Shown here: positions 1-9,030 of the stretch, piece by piece
Layout of the letters: each line of letters opens with the position of its first letter
Position numbering within the stretch: position 1 is the first letter of the stretch
Source: an uncultured Pelagibacteraceae bacterium
GTDB lineage: Bacteria; Pseudomonadota; Alphaproteobacteria; Pelagibacterales; Pelagibacteraceae
Direction of reading: 5' to 3'
Length of the DNA: 64,000 nucleotides
Assembly (NCBI GenBank): GCA_902603945.1
Contig: CACKWP010000002.1
Location: forward strand, 62,001 to 126,000
Notes under the pieces: generated by a model
What the model saw: the letters and a program-made list of their open reading frames with translations, nothing else
Databases searched by the model: none
What the model was told of the DNA's origin: nothing
Translations under genes and position numbers: made by a program

Positions 1-90
1 TATAAAAGAATTTTTTTTTTTACTTATTATGTCGAGGGATTGAAGTCCTATCGATCCTGTTGATCCTAAAATAGATATTCTTTGTCTCAT
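1..90 (-). CDS. dxr: 1-deoxy-D-xylulose 5-phosphate reductoisomerase, N-terminal fragment
   Basis: Only the first 30 codons lie in the window; the gene runs off the left edge. They read from an ATG at 88-90 and contain ILGSTGSIG at residues 7-15, the NADPH-binding glycine-rich start characteristic of Dxr. The enzyme converts 1-deoxyxylulose 5-phosphate to methylerythritol 4-phosphate in the non-mevalonate isoprenoid pathway, in the cytoplasm. The ATG follows the cdsA stop with no gap, so the two are almost certainly co-transcribed. The order uppS-cdsA-dxr is the usual proteobacterial one and supports the call despite the short fragment. Confidence 0.9.
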   Translation of the reverse strand, partial: MRQRISILGSTGSIGLQSLDIISKKKNSFI

Positions 91-741
91 CTAGTATATT
101 AATATAAAAGTTATAAAACCTAAAGGAACACCTAAGAGTATACCATCTAATCTATCGAGTATACCGCCATGACCTGGTAATATTTTACCTGTATCCTGTA
201 ATTTTGCTTTTCTTTTTAGAAATGAAAATAATAGATCACCGATCTGACAAAAAATTGAAGTCATAATTGCAACAATCACAATTTTAAAATCAATTATTTG
301 AACAAAATTATAAGTTAAAAATAAAACAGTAATTATAGAAAGTATTATAGATCCAAGTGCACCAGAATAGGTTTTGTTTGGACTTATTTTTGTTAATTTA
401 GGACCTTTAAATGTTTTGCCAAATATAAATCCTCCAATATCAGAGGCGACACAAGCTAGCAATAAAATAAAAAGTATAATTTTTAAACCTGCTAAATTAG
501 AAAGTAAAAAAAAATTTAAGCAAAAAATAAAAATATATAATACAAATATCAAATTTACTAAATAAAGTTGAAACAAATTTATGGATAATCTTTTAGTTGC
601 GTCAATAAATTCTAAAATAGAGAATATACCCAAAATTATTAAAAAATAGACTAAAATTACGTTAAATTTAAAAATCAAAAAAATTAACGACAGTAAGACA
701 ATGGATGTATAAAGTCTTTTCTGAAAATTAGTAAGTATCAT
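91..741 (-). CDS. cdsA: Phosphatidate cytidylyltransferase (CDP-diacylglycerol synthase)
   Basis: Makes CDP-diacylglycerol from CTP and phosphatidic acid at the inner membrane, the branch point of phospholipid synthesis. The 216-residue protein is mostly hydrophobic segments. Near its C-terminus it carries the family signature: a basic stretch with FLKRKAKLQDTGK, then GHGGILDRLD at about residues 190-199, which contains the metal-binding aspartates. It is somewhat shorter than the E. coli enzyme (about 285 residues), as is common in small alphaproteobacterial genomes. It overlaps uppS by 4 bases and abuts dxr. Function is confident; topology was not computed. Confidence 0.95.
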   Translation of the reverse strand: MILTNFQKRLYTSIVLLSLIFLIFKFNVILVYFLIILGIFSILEFIDATKRLSINLFQLYLVNLIFVLYIFIFCLNFFLLSNLAGLKIILFILLLACVASDIGGFIFGKTFKGPKLTKISPNKTYSGALGSIILSIITVLFLTYNFVQIIDFKIVIVAIMTSIFCQIGDLLFSFLKRKAKLQDTGKILPGHGGILDRLDGILLGVPLGFITFILIY

Positions 742-1406
742 ATTCTACCAAAGTTTCTTTTTATTTTTTTGTATCTTTTAATAATTTTTAATAAATCTTT
801 TACATTAAAGTCTGGCCATAGTTTTTTTAAAAAAAAGAGCTCTGTGTAAGCTAATTGCCAAAGTAAAAAATTACTTAATCTCTGATATCCGCCTGTTCTA
901 ATTAAAATATCTGGATTTGGCATATTTTTTGTAAACAAATTTTTTTCTAAATCTTTAATTTTAAAATCACCTTTCGTTTTTTTAAATGCTTGAATAATTT
1001 CCATTTTAGAACCATAGTTGATTGCGAGATTGACAATAATTTTTTTGTTTTTCTTTGTAAGTTCTGTTGTTTTTTTAAGCACTAATTTTAAATCTGAGGA
1101 AAATCTTTTAATATCTCCTAAAATATTAATCTTGATTCCTTGTTGAATAATATTATTTAATTCAATAGAAAAATATCTTTTTATAAGTTTAAATAAATAA
1201 CTTTTTTCTTTTTTTGGTCTTTTCCAATTTTCAGATGAAAAGACATAAAAAGTTAAAATTGGTATATTGAGTTTAATAGATTCCTTAACAATTTTTTTTA
1301 CAGTCTCTACTCCTTTTAGGTGACCAAAATTTCTTCCTTTACCCTTTTTTTCACCCCACCTTCCATTGCCATCCATAATAAAGGCAATATGGTTGAGATT
1401 GTTCAT
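738..1406 (-). CDS. uppS: Undecaprenyl diphosphate synthase (cis-prenyltransferase)
   Basis: Extends farnesyl diphosphate with isopentenyl units to the C55 carrier lipid used for peptidoglycan and surface glycans. The catalytic motif MDGNGRW lies at residues 11-17, with the essential aspartate at 12. A C-terminal RTGG...RLSNFLLWQ region matches the substrate-binding motif of the family. Length (222 residues) is slightly under the usual 240-250. It overlaps frr and cdsA by 4 bases each, indicating translational coupling. Its product is the lipid acceptor expected for the WecA/MraY-like transferase at 37783-38844 and for the penicillin-binding protein at 53816-56176. Confidence 0.96.
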   Translation of the reverse strand: MNNLNHIAFIMDGNGRWGEKKGKGRNFGHLKGVETVKKIVKESIKLNIPILTFYVFSSENWKRPKKEKSYLFKLIKRYFSIELNNIIQQGIKINILGDIKRFSSDLKLVLKKTTELTKKNKKIIVNLAINYGSKMEIIQAFKKTKGDFKIKDLEKNLFTKNMPNPDILIRTGGYQRLSNFLLWQLAYTELFFLKKLWPDFNVKDLLKIIKRYKKIKRNFGRI

Positions 1407-1963
1407 ATTTGACTTATCTCTTTTTCTTTTTCAATTAAAATTTTTTCAATATTTTCTATATTTTGATCAGTAAGTTTTTGTATATTCTTTTCGTAACTCT
1501 TATTGTTATCTTCTGAAATACTTTTATCCTTGAGTTTTTTTTTAAGGTCTTCATTTGCTTCTCTTCTGATGTTTCTGATGGCTACTTTACTTTTTTCACC
1601 CATATTTTTTAATATTTTAATTAAATCTTTTCTTCTTTCCTCTGTTAAATCTGGAATTCTAAGCCTAATAATTTGGCCATCAATTTGAGGATTTATTCCA
1701 AGTTCAGATTTTTGAATAGCACTCTCTATCAAACCAGTGTTAGCTTTATCCCAAACTTGTATAGAAATTAATCTTGCCTCAGGAACACTTATCGTTGCTA
1801 GCTGCTCGACAGGCATAAGTTGGCCATAAACATCAACTTTAATCGTATCAAGCATATTGGTATTTGCCCGTCCAGTTCTGAGTGTTGAGATATCTTTCTT
1901 TAAAGATTGAATACTTTTATCCATCTTTGATGAATAATTTTTTTCATTAAATTCACTGCTCAC
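1403..1963 (-). CDS. frr: Ribosome recycling factor
   Basis: Splits post-termination ribosomes together with EF-G. The 186-residue protein has the typical helical N-terminus with ISTLRTGRANTNMLD, matching the conserved LRTGRA segment, and the usual length of about 185. The start is a GTG at 1961-1963, preceded by GGAG eight bases upstream; an internal Met14 is too far in to give the standard length. It begins three bases after the tsf stop. In most proteobacteria pyrH lies between tsf and frr, and here it does not. Confidence 0.97.
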   Translation of the reverse strand: MSSEFNEKNYSSKMDKSIQSLKKDISTLRTGRANTNMLDTIKVDVYGQLMPVEQLATISVPEARLISIQVWDKANTGLIESAIQKSELGINPQIDGQIIRLRIPDLTEERRKDLIKILKNMGEKSKVAIRNIRREANEDLKKKLKDKSISEDNNKSYEKNIQKLTDQNIENIEKILIEKEKEISQI

Positions 1964-1966
1964 CTT

Positions 1967-2833
1967 TTAAACTCCTTCTCCAACTTTATATCGAATATAT
2001 TCCAATATTTTAAGTTGTTTGTCTAATGAGTTTTCTTTAAGTATATCAGAGACTTTTTTTTTAGGATCCATAATCCAAAGTTGATTTAAAAGTGAGTTAT
2101 CGTTTAAAAATTTCATTATTTTACCCTTTGAAATTTTTTCTGCCATATCGATTGGTTTTCCAGTGTTAGCAATTTCTGCTTTTATAATTTCTAGTTCTTT
2201 ATCAATAACAGTTTGATCTATTCTATCCTTATCTATGGCAAGTGGATTTGAAGCAGCAATATGCATAGCTACTTTAGCGCCTATATCATCGTTTGATCCT
2301 CTTTTTACTCCATCTATTTTTACAACTGAAATTATTTTTCCTATACCCTTCTCAATAGCAGAGTGGACATAAAAAAAATTCATACCATTTAAATTATCAA
2401 AATAATTAGCTCTTCTGATAGTTATTTTTTCACCAATTTTTGCAATTAAATTTACTAAGTTATCCTTTACTAATAAACCGTTTGACATTTTGGTCTCATT
2501 TAATTTTTTAAGGTCACTTTTTGTTATGAAATTGATTTCTGAAAGCTCTTTGCAAAAATTAATAAAATCTTGATTTTTCGCAACAAAATCTGTTTCACTG
2601 TTAATTTCAATTATTGAAATTTTTCCCTCTTTTTCTTTCACTAAAGCAAGACCCTCTGAAGCTGTCCTGCTCATTTTCTTAGAAGCTTTTGCAATCCCTT
2701 TTTTTCTTAAAAACTCGATTGATTTTTCAATATTACCTTTCGATTCGTCAAGGGCTAATTTACAATCCTTAAAACCAACACCTGTCATCTCTCTAAGTTT
2801 TTTAATGTTATCTAATAAATCTTTATTTGACAT
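1967..2833 (-). CDS. tsf: Elongation factor Ts
   Basis: Guanine nucleotide exchange factor that regenerates EF-Tu-GTP. The N-terminal UBA-like domain contains LREMTGVGFKDCKLALDES, with the conserved TGxGxxDCKxAL pattern. The core has the SETDFVAKN motif at about residues 79-87 that contacts EF-Tu. The length of 288 residues is normal. It lies 17 bases downstream of rpsB, the universal bacterial pairing, and three bases upstream of frr. It is probably expressed from the rpsB promoter. Confidence 0.98.
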   Translation of the reverse strand: MSNKDLLDNIKKLREMTGVGFKDCKLALDESKGNIEKSIEFLRKKGIAKASKKMSRTASEGLALVKEKEGKISIIEINSETDFVAKNQDFINFCKELSEINFITKSDLKKLNETKMSNGLLVKDNLVNLIAKIGEKITIRRANYFDNLNGMNFFYVHSAIEKGIGKIISVVKIDGVKRGSNDDIGAKVAMHIAASNPLAIDKDRIDQTVIDKELEIIKAEIANTGKPIDMAEKISKGKIMKFLNDNSLLNQLWIMDPKKKVSDILKENSLDKQLKILEYIRYKVGEGV

Positions 2834-2850
2834 GAAATGATAATTTGAAA

Positions 2851-3591
2851 TTATTTATCTTTTTTTTTGGGAGATTTTTCCTCAATTTTTTCGTCACGAC
2901 CTTTTATAAACTTTTCTGCATCTTTAATTGTGTTCTTTAATAAATCACAATAAAGATTAATTGATCTTCTAGCATCGTCATTGCCAGGTATTGGAAAATC
3001 TATTCCAGTTGGATCCGAGTTTGTATCTAATACTGCTATAATTGGAATACCTAATTTTTTTGCCTCTGCCACAGCTAAAGACTCAATGTTTGTATCAATG
3101 ATAAATAATAAGTCAGGGGTTTTTTTCATTTCAGAAATTCCCCCAAGTGATCTTTGTAGCTTCTCTCTCTCTTTACCAAATTTAAGTATTTCTTTTTTTG
3201 TAAATCCTAGATTTTCTTTTGATAATTGATCATCAAGTTTTTTAAGCCTTTTTATTGAATTTTGAATTGTATTCCAATTTGTGAGCATTCCTCCAAGCCA
3301 TCTATAATTAACATAATATTGATTTGTTTCTTTTGCTAATTCACTTATTTGTTCTGAAGCTTGTTTTTTTGTAGAGACAACTAATAGTTTACCTCCAGCT
3401 GAAATCGTTTTATGAACTTGAAATAAAGCGTTCTTAATAAAATCTACAGTTTGTGTTAAATCTATAATGTGAATTGAATTCTTTTCTCCAAAAATATATT
3501 TCTTCATTTTTGGATTCCACCTTAAAGTTTTATGACCAAGGTGTACGCCAGCTTCTAATAACTGTTTTATATCGACTTTAGGTACGTTCAT
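2851..3591 (-). CDS. rpsB: 30S ribosomal protein S2
   Basis: Component of the small ribosomal subunit, needed for S1 association. N-terminal [19 protein letters not shown] and internal [14 protein letters not shown] are hallmark S2 sequences; [10 protein letters not shown] and [14 protein letters not shown] follow in the expected order. At 246 residues it is of normal size, with a lysine-rich tail. The ATG at 3589-3591 has no strong Shine-Dalgarno sequence; the purines just upstream fall inside a predicted stem of the leader (see 3592-3680), which suggests translational autocontrol. First gene of the rpsB-tsf-frr-uppS-cdsA-dxr unit. Confidence 0.98.
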   Translation of the reverse strand: MNVPKVDIKQLLEAGVHLGHKTLRWNPKMKKYIFGEKNSIHIIDLTQTVDFIKNALFQVHKTISAGGKLLVVSTKKQASEQISELAKETNQYYVNYRWLGGMLTNWNTIQNSIKRLKKLDDQLSKENLGFTKKEILKFGKEREKLQRSLGGISEMKKTPDLLFIIDTNIESLAVAEAKKLGIPIIAVLDTNSDPTGIDFPIPGNDDARRSINLYCDLLKNTIKDAEKFIKGRDEKIEEKSPKKKDK

Positions 3592-3680
3592 ATTTTTTTC
3601 CGGTTAATCCACCACAGTAATTCCAATTTATTGGACCGGTAGGGCAATGCCCTTGAAACTGTGTGCGAAATAAGCCACAG
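3592..3680 (-). ncRNA. Candidate structured 5' leader of rpsB
   Basis: Reading the minus strand, the leader holds three local hairpins. The first has a 7-bp stem with one bulged A (3659-3680), the second is GGGC/GCCC with a 3-base loop (3642-3652), and the third is TCCAA/TTGGA with a 4-base loop (3622-3635). A longer-range stem CCGGT (3635-3639) with ACCGG (3600-3604) ends just before the start codon. The CACAG at 3659-3663 could alternatively pair with a second CTGTG farther downstream. Structured rpsB leaders are known in bacteria and have been proposed for Pelagibacter; whether this is the same element was not tested. S2-dependent autoregulation is inferred. Confidence 0.55.
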
Positions 3681-3707
3681 ATATATACAATCAGATTAAA
3701 AAATCAA
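3680..3707 (-). promoter_or_regulatory. Candidate promoter for rpsB operon
   Basis: On the minus strand TTGATT (3702-3707) is followed after 16 bases by TATATC (3680-3685); an overlapping TATATA (3682-3687) would give a 14-base gap. It sits immediately upstream of the structured leader and just after the dnaE stop. The A+T-rich context makes chance matches common, so the call is moderate. Confidence 0.45.
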
Positions 3708-3711
3708 CTAT

Positions 3712-6700
3712 CTAAACTGTTATTTTTTCAACGTATTTCTTAGCTTTTAGTGCTTTAAGATGGCTCAAATCAAATTTTCTATTTTCTTGAAGTGAATAAG
3801 TAGCTAGCTTATTTTTGTATTTAATAATTAGGTTAATTTCAGTTTCTCCTTTAATTGATAGTAATTTTTTTATTTCATCTAAATTGCTGTTATCTTTTAA
3901 CTCAATAGTTATTTTAGAATAAGGCTTACTTATAACATCTTGAAGATTAAGTATTTTTTTTACATTAATTCTTTTTTTTGCAGGATCTCCAATAATTTTA
4001 TCTTTTTGAAGCGTCAAAATAAAAGACTCGGACTCTTTTAATTTGTCTCGATTAGAGATCAAAATTTCTGCAAATAAAAAAAGCTCAAAATCTGAATTTT
4101 TGTCACTAAATTTTACTATCGCGTATGGTGTTCCTTTTGCACTCTTCTTTTCTTGTATTGACATTATTGTTCCAGCAACCAGGCTTTCGGACATGTCGCT
4201 TTGATAAAATTTATCGTAAGAATTTATATTTAATTGTTCGAATATCTCCTGGTATTCATTAAGAGGATGGTTTGTCAAATAAAAACCTAGTGATTTAAAT
4301 TCCTCTGATAAAGCTTCTCTTAACGACCAAGGTGAAGAAGTTGTAAAGACAAATTCTTCTTTAACATTTTCCTCATTTTCAAAAAGATTAGATTGATGAT
4401 TTTCTTTATCATCATTAATATTTTTTATCTTTTGAATTATTTTTGGAATAGAATTAATAATTTTGTTTCTATCTTTATCAAACTCATCAAAAACGCCAGC
4501 TTTCACTAATCCTTCTAGTTGAAGCTTATTAACATCTTTAGTATCTACTCGATAAATAAAATCATTTAAGGATTTAAAATTCCCGTTTTTTTCTCTTTCC
4601 TTAACAATATTTGTTATAGCTTCAAAACCTACATTTTTAATAGCCCCAAGACCGTAATAAAGTTTTCCATTAATGGCTCTAAAGTCAGAGAAACATTTGT
4701 TCAATGACGGGTTTACAATTTCAATATTCATTTTTTTTAATTCCTCTACAAATTCTCTTAATTTAGATGTATTTGTAAGCTCTGTTGACATAGTCGCTGC
4801 TATAAAATCTTCTTTGTGATAAGTTTTTAGATAGGCTGTTTGATAGGCTATCAAGGCATAGGCAGCGGCATGACTTTTATTGAAACCATATTGAGCAAAA
4901 GGTTCAATTTTTGTAAAAACAAAATTAGCTACATCTTTTTTAATACCTTTTTTTAATGCACCGTTTATAAATCTTTCTTTTTGTTTATCTAACTCCGCTT
5001 TTTTCTTTTTACCCATCGCTCTTCTTAAAATATCTGCTTCACCAGCTGTAAAACCTGCTAGTATTTGTGCAATTTGCATTACTTGTTCTTGATAAATAAT
5101 TATGCCGTAAGTAGGTTTTAATATCTCTTTTAATGTCTCATGAATATAATCAGGCTGTCTTACTCCATTTTTACAATCATTATAAATTGGAATGTTGCTC
5201 ATCGGACCAGGTCTATATAAAGCCACAAGTGCTATTATATCGTCCAGTTTATTTGGCTTCATTTGTTTGATTGCTTCTCTCATTCCTGTGCTTTCAAGCT
5301 GAAATAAACCTGTTGTTTCTCCAGTTGATAGCATAGTAAAAACTTTTTCATCATTATGATTAATTTTACTAATGTCTAAAAAAATTTTTTTTGATTTTAA
5401 TCTTTTAACTGTATTATCAATAACAGTGAGAGTTTTAAGACCAAGTAGATCAAATTTTACTAAGCCTGCATTTTCAGAAGAGTACATATCATATTGAGTT
5501 GAAGGTAGAGTCAAGTTTGAATTATGGTCTACATATAAAGGGAATTGCTCTGCTAATTTATCTCCTGCAATTACCACCCCTGCAGCATGAGTAGCCATGT
5601 TCCGATTTAATCCTTCTAATTTCAAAGACAAATCTAATAGTTTTTTTACTTTAGGATTATTTTTAATTTCATCTTTAAATCTAGGTTCTCTATCTATTGA
5701 CTCTTGTAAAGTAAGAGGTCTAGAAGGATCAAAGGGTATCATTTTACAAATCTTATCGACATGACCATAGGAGAGTCCTAAAACACGACCAACATCACGT
5801 AATGCCATTCTAGCTTTTAGTTTTCCAAAAGTGATAATATGTGCAACTCCATTTTTGTATTTTGATTTAAGATATTCGAAAACTTGGTCTCTTTTTTCTT
5901 CACAAAAGTCGATATCAAAATCTGGCATAGAAATTCTATCTGGATTCAAAAATCTCTCGAAGATCAAATCAAATTCTATGGGATCAAGATCTGTAATATC
6001 CAAACAATAAGCTACAAGTGAGCCAGCCCCTGAACCCCTGCCTGGACCTACAGGTATTGAATTTTTTTTTGCCCACTTTATATAATCAGAGACAATTAAA
6101 AAATAGCTTGCATAATCCATTGAGTTTATAATGTTTATCTCATGTAATAACCTATCTTCATAAATCTTAAATAATTCTTCTTTTGTTTTATTATTTTTTT
6201 TTAAAATAAAATTTTTTAATCTATTTTCTAACCCTTTTTTTGCCGAAATTTTTAATTCTTCTTCAGGTGAATTATTTTGGTTGCTGGCAATGGATGGCAA
6301 TATAGGCTTTGATTTTTTAGGTTTAAAATTAAATCTTAAATGAAAGTTGTAATTATTCTCTAAAGCTTCTGGAATATCCTCGTAAATAATCTTAAGTTCG
6401 TCGTGTGATTTAAAGTAATGCTGATTATTGTATCTTAATCTATTTTTTTCGTCTAAATAATTTTTTTCACCGATACATATTAGAGCATCATGTGCTTCGT
6501 ACATATCTTTTTCTAAATAAAAAACTTCTTGTGAAGCTATTAAGGGTAGCTGAAGATTTTTTGAAGTATTTAGAATGTAATTTTCAAATGTTTTTTCTTG
6601 ATTTTCATTATGTCTTTGTATTTCTAAATATATTCTATCTTTAAAATTCAATTTTAATTTAGTTAAAATTTTATCAATATCTTTAACTTTATTTTTAAAA

Positions 6701-7125
6701 AAAAGTTTGCCAAAAATATTTAAATAGTTGCCTGACAATAAAATTAAGTCTTCATTATTGTTGATTAAATCATCTAAAGTGCAAGAGGGATCTGTCGTGA
6801 GACTGTTTTCTAAATAACTTAGCGATGATAATTTTGTTAAGTTTTTATATCCTTTTTCAGAAGTAGCATACAAAGTAATTTTTCCGAAAATATCGCTAGT
6901 TTTCAAATTAATTTGTGTTCCGATAATTGGGTGAGTTCCTACTTTTGAGAGTTTTTCTGAAAATTCTAAGGCTCCGCATAAATTAAAACTGTCTGCAAGA
7001 CCTATTGATTTTATTTTATTTAATTTGCAATAATCAGCGAGATCATCAATTTTAATTGCGCCCTCACATATTGAATATTGTGTGTGAACTTTTAAATGAT
7101 TAAAACTTCTTTCATTTGGAGGCAT
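3712..7125 (-). CDS. dnaE: DNA polymerase III alpha subunit
   Basis: Catalytic subunit of the replicative polymerase. The 1137-residue protein begins with a PHP domain (FNHLKVHTQYSICEGA, then SIGLADSFNLCGALEF). It continues into the C-family polymerase core with GPGRGSGAGSLVAYCL and the acidic active-site motif PDFDIDFCEEKR. The YGFNKSHAAAYALIAYQTAY segment follows. Beyond it lie the helix-hairpin-helix/fingers region and an OB fold (SLVAGTIMSIQEKKSAKGT). Length is close to the usual 1150-1160. It overlaps lolD by 14 bases and ends the long nuo-to-dnaE unit. Co-transcription with lolCD is conserved in alphaproteobacteria. Confidence 0.98.
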   Translation of the reverse strand: MPPNERSFNHLKVHTQYSICEGAIKIDDLADYCKLNKIKSIGLADSFNLCGALEFSEKLSKVGTHPIIGTQINLKTSDIFGKITLYATSEKGYKNLTKLSSLSYLENSLTTDPSCTLDDLINNNEDLILLSGNYLNIFGKLFFKNKVKDIDKILTKLKLNFKDRIYLEIQRHNENQEKTFENYILNTSKNLQLPLIASQEVFYLEKDMYEAHDALICIGEKNYLDEKNRLRYNNQHYFKSHDELKIIYEDIPEALENNYNFHLRFNFKPKKSKPILPSIASNQNNSPEEELKISAKKGLENRLKNFILKKNNKTKEELFKIYEDRLLHEINIINSMDYASYFLIVSDYIKWAKKNSIPVGPGRGSGAGSLVAYCLDITDLDPIEFDLIFERFLNPDRISMPDFDIDFCEEKRDQVFEYLKSKYKNGVAHIITFGKLKARMALRDVGRVLGLSYGHVDKICKMIPFDPSRPLTLQESIDREPRFKDEIKNNPKVKKLLDLSLKLEGLNRNMATHAAGVVIAGDKLAEQFPLYVDHNSNLTLPSTQYDMYSSENAGLVKFDLLGLKTLTVIDNTVKRLKSKKIFLDISKINHNDEKVFTMLSTGETTGLFQLESTGMREAIKQMKPNKLDDIIALVALYRPGPMSNIPIYNDCKNGVRQPDYIHETLKEILKPTYGIIIYQEQVMQIAQILAGFTAGEADILRRAMGKKKKAELDKQKERFINGALKKGIKKDVANFVFTKIEPFAQYGFNKSHAAAYALIAYQTAYLKTYHKEDFIAATMSTELTNTSKLREFVEELKKMNIEIVNPSLNKCFSDFRAINGKLYYGLGAIKNVGFEAITNIVKEREKNGNFKSLNDFIYRVDTKDVNKLQLEGLVKAGVFDEFDKDRNKIINSIPKIIQKIKNINDDKENHQSNLFENEENVKEEFVFTTSSPWSLREALSEEFKSLGFYLTNHPLNEYQEIFEQLNINSYDKFYQSDMSESLVAGTIMSIQEKKSAKGTPYAIVKFSDKNSDFELFLFAEILISNRDKLKESESFILTLQKDKIIGDPAKKRINVKKILNLQDVISKPYSKITIELKDNSNLDEIKKLLSIKGETEINLIIKYKNKLATYSLQENRKFDLSHLKALKAKKYVEKITV

Positions 7126-7801
7126 TAATACGTTTTATATCACCATCTGAAATTAACAACTTGTAATCAGCCCTGTTAGCAAGTTCTCTATTGTGAGTTG
7201 CAAAAATAATTGTTTTTTTTAATTTTTTTAATTTAAGGAAGTAATTAAAAATTTCTTTTGAAGTCTTATAGTCTAAATTTCCAGTTGGCTCATCTGCTAG
7301 GATTAAACTTGTCTCTGCTACTAAAGCTCTTGCTATCGCAACTCTTTGTTGTTCACCTCCAGAAAGTTCGTTGGGGAAATGGCTTGATCTATCTAAAATT
7401 TTTACTGATTTTAAAATTTTTTTAGCTTTAATATATGCATTTTGTTTATTTTCTCCCTTAATAAGTAAGGGTATCATTACATTTTCTAAAGCAGTAAAAT
7501 CAGTCAATAAGTTATTATCTTGAAATATAATTGATATATTTTCTTGTCTTATTTTATCTTTTTTTTCACTTTTAAATTTTTTAGTGTTCATTTTATTAAT
7601 TTTTATCTCTCCATTTGTTGGTTCATCTAATAATGCCAGGAGATGAAGCAAAGATGATTTGCCAGATCCTGAAGGCCCTACTAAAGCTACTAATTCTCCA
7701 TGATTGATTTTAATATTTAAATTATTAAAAAGAGTAATATTCCTATCTAAATGCTTGTAAGTTTTTTTAAGATTAAAAGTTTCTATAAAAGTTTTAGTCA
7801 T
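7112..7801 (-). CDS. lolD: Lipoprotein-releasing ABC transporter, ATP-binding protein LolD
   Basis: ATPase that powers extraction of outer-membrane lipoproteins from the inner membrane. Walker A GPSGSGKSS (about residues 43-51), signature LSGGEQQRVAIARAL and Walker B LILADEPTGNLD are intact, as is the H-loop in FATHNRELA. Its 229 residues are the normal size. It overlaps the permease gene by 8 bases and dnaE by 14. MacB- and FtsE-type ATPases look similar; the adjacent LolC-type permease decides the call. Confidence 0.94.
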   Translation of the reverse strand: MTKTFIETFNLKKTYKHLDRNITLFNNLNIKINHGELVALVGPSGSGKSSLLHLLALLDEPTNGEIKINKMNTKKFKSEKKDKIRQENISIIFQDNNLLTDFTALENVMIPLLIKGENKQNAYIKAKKILKSVKILDRSSHFPNELSGGEQQRVAIARALVAETSLILADEPTGNLDYKTSKEIFNYFLKLKKLKKTIIFATHNRELANRADYKLLISDGDIKRINASK

Positions 7802-9026
7802 ATTTTAATGCTCTAAATGTTTTCATTTTAGTAATATTATTTGCAGGAATGTAAGAAGCAATAGCTGATACAAATAATGACAAAAAGAAGATTATTAAAA
7901 TAGATTGGAAATTGATTTCACTAGGAAGTTTTTCTAAGAAGTAAATATCTGCGGGAAATATTTCTAAATTAAATACTGTAGACAAAAATAATCTAAATTT
8001 TTCTATATTTATTGAAAAAATAATCCCTAAGAAAATTCCAGTTAAAGTCGCTAAAAAACCTATAGAAAAACCTGTTAAAAAAAAAGATTTTTTTATAGAA
8101 GCATTGCTAAGTCCTAATGTTTTTAAAATTGCAATTTCTTTAGTTTTATTTTTAATTAATATAGTTAAACCTGATATGATATTGAATGCAGCAACTATTA
8201 TTATTAAAGTTAAAATAATAAACATAACATTTCTTTCAACTTTAAGAGCGCTAAAAAGAGATTTGTTCAAATCTGCCCAGGTATATATAAAAAAATTTGG
8301 ATTTATTATTTCAATCTGATTTTTATATTGATTAGCCTTCAAAGGGTCAGTCAAATACAATTCAATATTTTGATCCTTTGGACTTTTATCGAAAATTGAT
8401 AGAGCATCTTGAATGTTTAAAAAAACAATATTTTGATCGAATTCTAAGAAACCTGTATTAAATGTTCCAGCTATTTTGAAATTTTCTTGTTTAGGTAAAC
8501 CACCTAGCGGGGTTGCTATAAAAGCAGAAGACATCAAATTTATCGACTCCCCTTCTTTTAAATTAAGATTAAAAGCCAGCTCCGTTCCAATAAACACGCT
8601 GTTGTTTTTAAAATTTTCAATTTTACCACTAGTTAAATTTTTTTTAAAAAATTCTTTTATTTTTTCCTCTTCAATATTAACACCTTTTAATATCAAACCT
8701 TTGGCTTTGTCATTGCTTATAGCTATACCCTCGCCTGAATAAGTCTTGCTTAAACTAACATCAGTAAATTTTTTTGTAATTCTTAATATATACTCATTAT
8801 CAATATTAAAACTATTAGGCTCAATTACAATATGAGGATTTAAACCTAAAATTTTTTTTGTTAGCTCGTTTTTAAAACCATTCATTACAGACATTACAAT
8901 TATTAAAATAGCAACACCTAACGCAATTCCTAAAAAAGAAAAAATTGAAATTATTTTTAAAAAACCCTCTTTTTTTTTGGGTCTTAAATTTCTAGATGAA
9001 ATTAGTCTTTCTACTTTTGTGAACAA
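7794..9026 (-). CDS. lolC: Lipoprotein-releasing ABC transporter, permease LolC/LolE
   Basis: Inner-membrane permease of the Lol system. The N-terminus has the conserved SRNLRPKKKEGFLKII segment, then a first membrane helix containing LGVAILIIVMSVMNGF. A large periplasmic domain (about residues 50-260) follows, and three C-terminal helices of the FtsX/MacB superfamily close the protein, with KTLGLSNASIKKSF between them. The reading frame opens with TTG at 9024-9026 and has a weak ribosome site; this start gives the family's normal N-terminus, but it is not certain. Only one permease is present, so it probably acts as a homodimer, as in other bacteria with a single LolC/E-like gene. Confidence 0.92.
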   Translation of the reverse strand: MFTKVERLISSRNLRPKKKEGFLKIISIFSFLGIALGVAILIIVMSVMNGFKNELTKKILGLNPHIVIEPNSFNIDNEYILRITKKFTDVSLSKTYSGEGIAISNDKAKGLILKGVNIEEEKIKEFFKKNLTSGKIENFKNNSVFIGTELAFNLNLKEGESINLMSSAFIATPLGGLPKQENFKIAGTFNTGFLEFDQNIVFLNIQDALSIFDKSPKDQNIELYLTDPLKANQYKNQIEIINPNFFIYTWADLNKSLFSALKVERNVMFIILTLIIIVAAFNIISGLTILIKNKTKEIAILKTLGLSNASIKKSFFLTGFSIGFLATLTGIFLGIIFSINIEKFRLFLSTVFNLEIFPADIYFLEKLPSEINFQSILIIFFLSLFVSAIASYIPANNITKMKTFRALKYD

Positions 9027-9030
9027 GATA

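Noticed and set aside
3642..3652. GGGC/GCCC hairpin in the rpsB leader as an intrinsic terminator
   Set aside because: No run of T follows it on the minus strand; it is better seen as part of the leader fold.
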